Below are positions 55,640-64,000 of a DNA stretch of 64,000 bases, in pieces. This DNA is from Euphorbia lathyris (lineage: Eukaryota; Streptophyta; Magnoliopsida; Malpighiales; Euphorbiaceae). A program made the position numbers and the translations under genes. The first letter of the stretch is position 1; each line of letters starts with the position of its first letter. The notes under the pieces were generated by a model. It saw only the letters and a list, made by a program, of their open reading frames with translations. It had not been told where the DNA came from and ran no database searches. The stretch is from positions 82,830,441 through 82,894,440 of the forward strand of contig NC_088914.1 in the NCBI RefSeq assembly GCF_963576675.1, given 5' to 3'.

Positions 55640-57540
55640 TTGGTTGACGGCTATGGATTTTTATTTTGGAGAGCTATCGATTCCCATGGATTGTTTGCGA
55701 TCTTTGAGCGCTAGGGAGTGTGAATGTGAGATTCCCGATGTCTATAGTAGCATCGAACACCAGTCTTGGCCCCTCTTCAAAAATCACTAGGAGCGAGATG
55801 ATTCTCAAAACGAGGACCTCAATATCGGATAGGCCAGTGAGTGGGAAGGTTCCTTCATGAAGTCTCTTCCCATTAAGGTTCATGGTTTCTAGCACGGCCT
55901 AGGAGATAAGGTTTACGGAACTCCTAGTGTCGACGAGGATGCAATGGACATTTGAGTTGTTGATCGTGAGGGAGACTACTAGGGCTTCATTATGTTAGTG
56001 CACAATGAGGGTTTACCGAAAGAGATATGGCTACTTCATTTTTTTTCTTCTCGTTGAATCTTCGACATAGGCAAAGGCCCTTCCCTGGCGACTTAGATTT
56101 CCCCCCGGTACCAGGGTTGTTTTGGATCATCCTTTCTATGAGCATGTTCCCTCTAGTTTTAGGGCGTATCTTGTCTTTGTCCCATTTTTTATCATGGGCC
56201 TTACTGGATTAGTTCGTCCACCTCCCTACAAAAATGCTTGCATTTGTCGGTGGTATGATATATTTACTTTTGAAACTTACAATACTTGTCTTTACCTATT
56301 GGGGCTTTCAATTGTGATTCACTTGATAGTTGGTTGTAGGAGTGATGAGTCTCTATAGGGAGGTCGTATGATTGGATTTATCGTGAGTCTTCCGAGTAAT
56401 GGACCTCCTGCCTAGATTTGCAACCTGTCCAATTTTCCTTATGGGGCTCCCTTCATGGCTCTTCCCTTCTACTTTTGTAAAAGAGTGCAACCTTCTGCTT
56501 TTGTGATTCACTTGACAGTTGGTTGTAGGAGTGATGGGTCTCAATGGGGAGGTCGCATGATTGGATTTATCGTGAGTCTTCCGAGTAATGGACCTCCTAC
56601 CTAGATTTGCAACATGTCCAATTTTCCTCATGGGGCTTCCTTCATGACTCTTCCCTTCTGCTTTTGTAAAAGAGTGCAGCTCATCTCGCCTTCGTGAATC
56701 CTTGTGCTTGGATACTTACTCTCCCCTATCTTCTTTGCTTTGGTCCCTTCTGCTTTTTCTTTTTCTAGCTCCACATAGTCGACGAGCCTCTTACTATTAT
56801 CGCACCAGACAAAACTTTATCCAATTGTCATCAACTCCTTAAAAGACTACGTGAGGCAGGTGTAGCATTTTTGTTGGAGAGGCCCGTAATTGGTTCATTT
56901 TGTGATGGCGTCGATAGCCACCTCAAGGTTTATGTACTTTACTTATGAGGACATTTGGTAGAATCAGGCTAGATAGCCTCTTAAAGGTTTTGCGGGACGC
57001 TAGAAGGCATCATTAAAGTATGAGTTAATCCTTCTAGCTTTTAATGCTCCCATGAATCTTGCCATAAATAATTCTTTGAGGAGGTCGAATGAATCAATGG
57101 ATTTTGGTTCGAGTCCCCAGTATCATTCCTCAGCCACATAGACCAAGGTAGTTGGAAAAACGTTACACATAACATGATATTCCTTGGATTAAAGGTTGCT
57201 CATGCTTATACCATGGTGTAGTGCTCATTGGGGTCTTCGCTTCCTGAATACCTGGGCCGTTTAGGCGTTTTCTAGTTTGATGGGAAGATAGACTCAATGA
57301 TCAGTACTAGTCTCATCTTAATGAACGTTACTTTCCCACCGATGACACTGATGCGGGCTTTCTTATCTAGGAATCTTTGAAATTTCACATTTTAAAGCTC
57401 ATTTTGGTTTGTTGGCGCTTACTGCGAGGCTTGTGTCGCTTATGGTTGTGGAACAATTGAATGAGCATGCCTGTCTGAGCGTTGGGCTCACGTGGGGTGA
57501 CCATCACTTGCTTGAGCTATTCTGTCAGGTCCTTAAAATG
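55640..57540 (-). pseudogene. Decayed gypsy gag-protease relic (Tat/Ogre-like wording)
   Basis: Read on the minus strand, the downstream part (about 55980-55674) gives a retropepsin. It reads NNSNVHCILVDTRSSVNLIS, where the usual D-T-G-S is D-T-R-S, then PLTGLSDIEVLVLRIISL and a hydrophobic core, as in gypsy proteases lying between gag and reverse transcriptase. Upstream (57540-56000) are gag-like pieces with several stops and shifts: YINLEVAI near 56930, SFVWCDNSKRLVDYVELEKEKAEG near 56750-56820, and a Lys-rich region. A tandem duplication of about 199 bp (56312-56690) lies within the gag part. No LTRs or reverse transcriptase remain. Confidence 0.55.
56312..56700. repeat. Tandem duplication, about 199-bp unit, two copies
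   Basis: TTGTGATTCACTTGA.AGTTGG starts both units (56312 and 56511). Both contain GGAGGTCG.ATGATTGGATT, TAATGGACCTCCT.CC and CTTTTGTAAAAGAGTGCA. They differ by several substitutions, so the duplication is not recent. Confidence 0.85.
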
Positions 57541-57975
57541 TTTAGTATTAACATACTAATCTAAAAATGACATAAAATGTTTAAAAGTAGTACTATATTT
57601 TTAAAAGTTATCATTAATATATATGAATAACAAAATTACATACCACCTGAAAACACGATACGATTGTGATACGAAAGTTTATGGATTGGGTTTGGACTTA
57701 TTATTTTTAACATGAATCCGAAAAATGACACGACTCGAACACGAATTTCGTAGGTCTATTAGGGCTGCCTAATAGAAAAAAAAAAGTAAAAAATACGGCA
57801 CCGTTTATAAGATGAAATAATATCTCTCTCTCCCGTGAAAAACCCCGAAGGACAGAAAGACCCTCTCTTTTTCCAGTTTACTGCGTCCTCTTCCAGTTGC
57901 CGGGGACACTGTTATCCGCCGGCGGTCAGCGAAGAAATCACACGCAGTTGTTCGTTAGTGGAAGGAAACTAGAGG
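57541..57975 (+). promoter_or_regulatory. Upstream region of the RPC5 gene
   Basis: AT-rich to about 57800, then a CT-rich leader (CTCTCTCTCCCG, CCCTCTCTTTTTCC) typical of plant housekeeping genes. TTTATAA at 57804-57810 is a possible weak TATA element about 165 bp before the ATG. The assignment is by position only. Confidence 0.4.
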
Positions 57976-60900
57976 ATGGACATTGACGACTTTGATGACC
58001 TCGATAAACCAAGCAAGGCCCCTTCCCGACCCTCCAAGTTCGAGCCGAAATCTTCCAAGTTTAAGCCACAGCCGAGGGGGAAAACGCAATCGAAATCAGA
58101 AGCACAAGAGTCGGTGTTAGCTGCAAAACCGGAGCCTCAAAACGATCCTGCTTCGAGGAAAATTGAAGATGCTAAACCTGTAATCGACGCGAAACCGAAA
58201 ACAGAACCATTAGTCTTGAACAATGACGACGTGGGGACAATGGAAGTTGATGCCAAGACGGAGGTTGAGGCAGTTAGTAAGCTGGACGATCCCATGGACG
58301 AAGACAAACAAGAGGAGGACAAACAAGAGGTAGAAGAAGAAAAAGAAGAAGAAGAAGAAGATATGATTGTCCGTGAAATTGATGTCTATTTCAATCCCTC
58401 TGTCGATCCGGACTCCGAGGTTGGCTTTCTCATCATATACGCATTGCCTATAATTTCAATGTTCAATTTCTTTATTATTTTGCATTGCCTATATTTCAAT
58501 GTTCAATTTCTTTCTCTTATTATTTGGATTTTTTTTCCAGCTCTATGTTATGCAGTATCCTCTGAGACCATGTTGGAGACCGTACGAGTTGGATGAGCGA
58601 TGCGAGGAGGTGATTATCTTGGTTTAACAGTGAGTTTTATTGTTGTTATTTGGGAAGTAAGAGAGGCATAATGTTGTTTTTGTTTTTTTAGGTAAGAGTT
58701 AAACCCGAAACTAAAGAAGTCCAGATTGATTTGTCTATAGACGATTCAACCAACTGGGATCATACACAAGCCAGCAAATTGAACATGAAAAAGCAGGTAT
58801 GCTTCAATTTGCATTTCCAACAATGGCACATTTGTCTTTAAAATTCCACCTTATTTGCTGTGCCCAAATCCACAATGATTATACATGTATGATGTTGATT
58901 TGATTGTACTAATTTGAAAACTATTAAAGCTTATCATGACTGGATGATAAAAATATAGTTGTTGTCGAAGTTTCGGGATGGGATACTTTGAGATTCTGTA
59001 GCTGCAATCTCATTCATTGTCATATCTGCTCTAATTCATTTTGTTGGACTATTCCACAACTTTTGTGGCTTGCCGGCATTTTGTTGAAGCTTTTATCAGT
59101 TATAGTTGATTGCTTATGTTGTAGTGGGTTCAATTGTTATTTTAATCTCTTTCAATTAATTAGTTAATCATGTCATTTTCTCCTTTTTGAGAAGATAATA
59201 TTTTCTACGGTGTATCGTATTTTTGCAACCTTATGTCTGTTTAAACTTGTTAGAACATTAATCATATTGGTGGTCTTCTTTTCAGACTCTAACCTCTTCG
59301 TTTATGCCATCCTCTAATTCCGGCTATGCTGTTGGAGTTCTAATTGGTAACAAGGTATATATCTTGTGCTGTTGTTCTGCTGGAACAAATTCTAGTTTTT
59401 AACTTTTCAACTTTGCATGTTGTTATGTTGGTTATGTGATATGAAATTCTTCAATGTGTACTCTCATATTACTTGCTTTTACAGTTTTTTACGTCATACT
59501 ATCTTACAAATATTTGGACAATCCTAGTGTTGTAGCAATTTGAATCTTATATCAACTTGACTTGAGCACGATAAGCATACTAATTGATGATGCCACAATG
59601 GAAAAGAATCAGATCTTATTCTTTTGGTTTAGGATTAAAGTTGATTGGATATGATAATGAAGCATAAAAGCTCTTGAGATCATAGATGTGCCTGTATGAA
59701 ATTTTCACTTAAAGACAGAAGTCATGTGGGCAATGAATGCCATGTGTCTTTTCTCGTGTATTTTTATGCCACGTGCAAAAATGAAGGCTATATATGTTTA
59801 TATGTTTGTGCGCACATGCGGATTTGCATGTGTAGATCAAATTATTATCAGGTTATATCTCACCATATGTTCTTCTATTTCTATTTGCGTCTCTGCTTGT
59901 GTTTGTGTAATACTACTTAATTACAAATCAGCTACCCTAATTTTCTATATAATTGTTCCACATATTATTAAATGTAGACTTTTCTAATTTATATTATTTA
60001 TAATATGTTCAAGTATCACCAATTATGTTGGCTTGAGTGGTTAGGGGCCTCAAGTTGCTTAAGCTAGAGATATCGAGTTCGAGTCCTAGTGTATGTAGAA
60101 AACTTTAATTGGGAGAGGATCTAACTAAATGGTGTCTGACGAGCCTCGAACCGAGCAATGGGATAAATATCAAAATAATAATAATAATATGTTCGAGTAT
60201 CATTTTTTATTGATTCAAAGAATGTGTATCAAGTCTTATGAAGGGATTTACAATGCATAAGTTCTTATTTCAATTAACAATTTGAATTCAGTTTTGTAAC
60301 TATTCTCAGCCAATCACGATTGATGCTTCATAGTAGGTCTGCATTTCCTTTTGTTCTTACATTGTTTGTGTTGTAAGATTTTTTGCCTTATTAATTTTTT
60401 TGCAGTTACATCTGAATCCCGTTCATGCAGTAGTGCAGCTTCGACCATCACTAGAACATGTTGATTCTGTAGACTCAAAGAGGAAGAACAATGCCACAAA
60501 TAGCACAGCAGCTGCTGTTAAATTAGAAGATACAAATGAGGGGAAGCCTGGTTCATCAAAGAAGCAGGTTCTGTCTTCATCACAAACAAAATAGAGCATA
60601 ATCTATATGGCCAAGTAAATGCTTGAATTTTCTGTGTGGCCTCTTAAAATGCTTTTAGTCATCCTAGTGTTGCATTGAAGGGTCATTTGTATATGATGTT
60701 TACTTTGGATTTCTCGGAACTTGCTATTCACTTATTATTATTATTTTTATTTTTAACTTATAAATGGAAAGTATTCTCACTTTTTGGCCATTATTTTATA
60801 TAAATAAAATAAAATAAAGTAATCCGTACAAAAAGTTGTTTATGCTTTGTTAATATTAGATGTTGTACGCAATCAGGATTTTGTTATATGTTTTCGGAGC

Positions 60901-62515
60901 TGGCTCTCTGCTAAGCTATTGTGCATTACTTGTGATGCCTTGTGGGGAAGTCACAAAGGGGATTTGTCGTAAAGCCATAATTAGGGTGTATTTGAGGAAG
61001 CAACCTCATAGCCTTCCCCATCCAGATTGGTCAATTTTTTAGTTTGCCATTTAATAATTATAGTCCTGAAGTGCTAAAGTTCTATATTTTAAATGTGGTG
61101 CAGGTCAAGCGCACAGAGTTGGAGAATGATCAAATTTCAGAAGCTGATGAGGTAAAAGCATTCCCTATATATATATACATTGAGTTTAATGGTGATAATC
61201 TGATTTACATTTTCAATCTTTAAGTTATTTTCCCTAGCAGTTAGTTTTTTTTAACTTTTCACTTGATCACAACTATCAACATTTTGGAATTTGCTTAGTA
61301 GTTAACTGCTTGTGGTCTCCACATTTTTTTGTTTTCTGCATGTTTTGTCCCTAAACAAATGTGCAGTTTTTGCTCTGATTTTTTAGCCAAAAGGTTAAAT
61401 AAAATATATGTTGAAGTAATTTAGAAATTGAGTTTTTATAGTCTTATCAAAATAATCAGCAATACGCAAGGTTGTAAAAACCGCTAGGCGCTAGTCGGGT
61501 GGACAATGCACTTGAAGATTAATCGGGATTAGTTTGGGATGAATCGGATTTGTATTTTTTATATGTAAATCAACGAAATTGCTATATAAATTCAATTAAA
61601 ATATGTATTATACTATCTAAAAACACGTATATGTGTAACATATATCTTTAAAAATGTGTAAACATCAACATTTCAACAACAATATCATTGAAACAACTCA
61701 AACAAATAAAATATAATGTTCACAAGTAATATAATTCACCAAAAGTTATTAAACATTCTTAAGGTCTTAAAACATATCACGAAAACAAGTAGAAAATGCA
61801 ATTAAACCAAATTATTAAAAAATGATAAACCCAATTCATGAATAACCATGCCACAATGTTCAAAAGTGAATTGTAATAAAGCACAAAAAAAAAAAAAAAC
61901 GCTTCTGTTCATCGTTGCTTAGGTGGCTAAAAATCGCCTACGGGCCAAAAAAACAGCAAGAGGGACTAATCGGAGAAAATCGGGCGGATTCTCAATTTCG
62001 ATCGCCTAGGCGGTCCGGGCGGCCTTGGGTTTGAACAGTGCGCAAGAGAGAGCTCTTAAAATTTTGGCTACTTTGTAGTTGATATTTTTTGGCTTTCGCT
62101 AGAAGTGTTTTGTTCATCATGAGATGTTATTGCTTGTTCAACTATGAGTTGGTTTATTTAATATTATTGGTCATGGTATCTCCTAACTCTACATTGATTT
62201 TTGCCCTTTTCAATACAGGGTTGGGTTAAGCTCAAATACCATGGCTCAAAGAGTGAATTATCTGCTGCATATCTAAAGAAAATGGTGGCACAAGATAGCA
62301 CAAAAATTGAATTTGAAATGAAGCCGTATGATTTATTTTACTTTATTTGAGTTATGGCTAATACATTTGAACTATTTGCAAGGATCTTATTCTTATTCTC
62401 TCTAAAGCATTGGTATGCTAATTTATTGTTGTGTTACTTGAAGGTATGATTATTTGAGCTCATTATGTCCAGTGCCCTCCAACGAAAATACTAAATCCAA
62501 AGGCCCTTCAAAAAG
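57976..62515 (+). CDS. RNA polymerase III subunit RPC5 (SIN-like), 5' part
   Basis: Plant homologue of RPC5/POLR3E (SIN-like family), a subunit of the peripheral subcomplex of nuclear RNA polymerase III, which transcribes tRNA and 5S rRNA genes. Eight exons can be read: 57976-58419, 58541-58609, 58692-58796, 59286-59354, 60406-60567, 61104-61151, 62219-62325 and 62444-62515. All have GT-AG borders and keep one frame; the gene continues beyond the right edge. Exon 1 encodes a Lys/Pro-rich and then very acidic N-terminus (EEEKEEEEED), followed by IVREIDVYFNP, where the family domain starts. Exons 2-5 carry LYVMQYPLRPCWRPYELDER, the VRVKPETKEVQIDLSID stretch, and YAVGVLIGNKLHLNPVHAVVQLRP, the most conserved part. 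Exon 7 has GWVKLKYHGSKSELSAAY. The donors after exons 1 (GTTGGC) and 8 (GTCTGT) are weak, so those borders are less sure. Confidence 0.88.
60019..60183 (+). mobile_element. tRNA-derived SINE in RPC5 intron 4
   Basis: 165-bp insertion with polymerase III box A (TGGCTTGAGTGG, 60029-60040) and box B (GTTCGAGTCC, 60077-60086), 36 nt apart as in tRNA genes. It ends in an ATAATAATA-type tail. It is flanked by 19-bp target duplications at 60000-60018 and 60184-60202 that differ at one base. It does not fold as a full tRNA and lies in the sense orientation of the host gene, far from the splice sites. LINE machinery like that of the elements in this window would have supplied the reverse transcriptase. 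Confidence 0.85.
61464..62040. repeat. Dispersed element in RPC5 intron 6
   Basis: It starts at AAGGTTGTAAAAACCGCTAGGCGC and ends near CGCCTAGGCGGTCCGGGCGGCC...GTTTGAACAGTGCG. The ends are GC-rich and loosely inverted (CCGCTAGGCG against CGCCTAGGCGG), and the centre is AT-rich, unlike the rest of the intron. It is probably a non-autonomous element; the target duplication was not resolved. Confidence 0.55.
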
Positions 62516-64000
62516 GTCTGTTAACTTCTTCATTATATCATTTTATTGATATTATGATGTCAGGCATGTATGAATATAATGTCCTTGTCAAAAGCCTTTT
62601 GGATCCATGCATATTGACTGTAGTTTGCCATTGTGGAATGAATATTTGCTATAATCTATTTATAGGTCAAATGACTATTTTTTTCTTTTGGGAGTTAATG
62701 TTTGCATGACTAACATTGAAATAGAACTATTGAAAGTCATTTATCATTTTTGAAACTGTTGATTTTTTTTATTTTGTTTTTAGTAAAAATGTCAGCATGC
62801 TTATTTAAGAATTCAAGTGACTGATCATAAATTCTATCTTTGAAAGTTGAAGATACGCAGCAAAAAAATAAAAATATACATTCCATCGTAAAGTTTAGAC
62901 TAGCAATTTATTAGTCCTATGTTTTTACATATTACACTATTTAGGTCACCTATACATTTTAAGGTCCTTTAAGTTTTGCAAGAGTCATCTCTTTAGACCT
63001 CTGTTTTTTTTTTTGTATATTATCAATGTCGATCGTATATGAAAGTACAAAATTGCCCTTAAATTAAGTAAAAAATGTTTATTAGTTTTCAAATTTCTAT
63101 TCTCGTTTTTTTATTATTTAATGTCACATCTTTAAACTAGCATTTATATTTGTTCATTTTATCCATAAGGTTTATTAGACATTAAATGTTCTGAAAGAAA
63201 TTTGTACGGGCTTACAATTTTATCTGTGGTTCTCCTAATTTTACAACTTCTGAAATATTTTACATTTACTTTTTTGGTGAAATACATTTATTTTTTAATA
63301 AAGCAAGTCTATGAGGGTAAATTAAAATCTTATAATTATTCAAAAATTAGTAAAGTAGTTATTTAATATTGGAAAGGTTGGGTTATATGGTAGAAAAAAT
63401 TAAGCATAAACTAGAAAGACAATACATTTTACTATTAAAAAATAGGGTAAAGAACAATTCGCTATTCTTTCTAGGTTTCATTTAATTCAATTTGACCATT
63501 AACTTACAATTTTGTAGTTGGATTTCTGACAAAGAGACTAAAGAGTTGAGAAGACAAAACTTAGGACTATATAATTATTTCTAAAAACATAGGGTATAAT
63601 ATGTAAAAGTATAGGGACTAAAATATTGTTTACCCTAAAGTTTGACATCGTTATTTGGTGAATGATAATTTATATTTTATGGTGCTACCAGCTTATACAG
63701 GGCAGATATATATGCTAAACTGTGCTATTTCTGTTGTATTTTACCTTTGTTCATAACCATATATGGTTTTTAATATGTGTTGGAATATATTAGGAATTTT
63801 GTTATGTGCCAGTAGCCCCATGAAATTAATTAATTATTATTAGTTCGTTTCCTATGTGTCCGAAGTTTATTAGTCTATCTTCCAATGTGTCTTAAGTTCT
63901 GTATTTCGTATTAAAACTGCCTAGAACATCTGGTAACTGTTTTGGACTGTAGTTACATTACATATCACAGGAAGCCCCTATGTGCTATTATGTTGAAAGA
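62516..64000 (+). other. RPC5 intron 8 and possible next exon at the edge
   Basis: AT-rich intronic sequence. CACAG at 63966-63970 could be an acceptor, with 30 bases of open frame up to the right edge, but that is too short to confirm as an exon. Confidence 0.35.

Noticed and set aside
56027..56358. Plus-strand hydrophobic frames at 56027-56358
   Set aside because: They are antisense to the gag-protease relic and show no family resemblance.
59696..59987. Overlapping small frames with cysteine-rich hydrophobic peptides
   Set aside because: They are within RPC5 intron 4, have low-complexity composition and are not supported by any family.
60019..60100. A tRNA gene
   Set aside because: Box A and box B are present, but no cloverleaf or acceptor stem is evident, and the unit has a SINE tail and target duplications.

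Overview
This window is nuclear DNA of a flowering plant, most likely a eudicot. The evidence is one spliced plant-type housekeeping gene with GT-AG introns, a two-exon type III polyketide synthase relic with the family's conserved intron position, and a dense population of plant retroelements with tRNA-iMet primer sites. I cannot name the species. There is no sign of bacterial, plasmid or organellar DNA.

More than half of the window is transposable-element sequence. From left to right: the 3' part of an L1-type LINE (1-1869); an AT-rich stretch with one unrecognised reading frame (3120-3425); a broken chalcone-synthase-like gene on the minus strand (4215-6316); a gag relic (7023-7800); a foldback element (8082-8565); a tiny LINE copy with an unusual 5' junction (10803-10949); a complete L1-type LINE with target-site duplications (11201-16903); two foldback elements, the second apparently nested in its own family (16943-18912); a LINE relic (19270-20345); a complete Copia element on the minus strand with one internal stop (20422-25597); a terminal-repeat element built around a palindromic minisatellite (26233-26911); a 5'-truncated LINE with a poly(A) tail (27310-27982); and a very young, apparently intact Ty3/gypsy element on the minus strand (28736-35876).

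The right half holds a small intronless minus-strand gene with cell-cycle degron motifs (36923-37216), decayed retroelement sequence (37683-40450), and a Copia element (40653-54418) split by a 9.1-kb Tekay-like chromovirus (43656-52790). Both members of that nest have exact 5-bp target duplications. A decayed gypsy gag-protease relic (55640-57540) precedes the 5' part of a gene for RNA polymerase III subunit RPC5 (57976 to beyond the right edge). Eight exons of RPC5 can be read, and its introns have accepted a tRNA-derived SINE and another dispersed repeat.

Only RPC5 and the small degron gene look like functioning host genes. The rest is a record of insertion, nesting and decay: young elements with nearly identical LTRs lie beside degraded ones carrying many stops. 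I found no clearly new biological system. The most unusual items are the gypsy frame that runs into its own LTR, the inverted target copy at the 5' end of the short LINE, the LINE whose two frames are in phase across a single TAG, the self-complementary minisatellite, and the unplaced degron protein.
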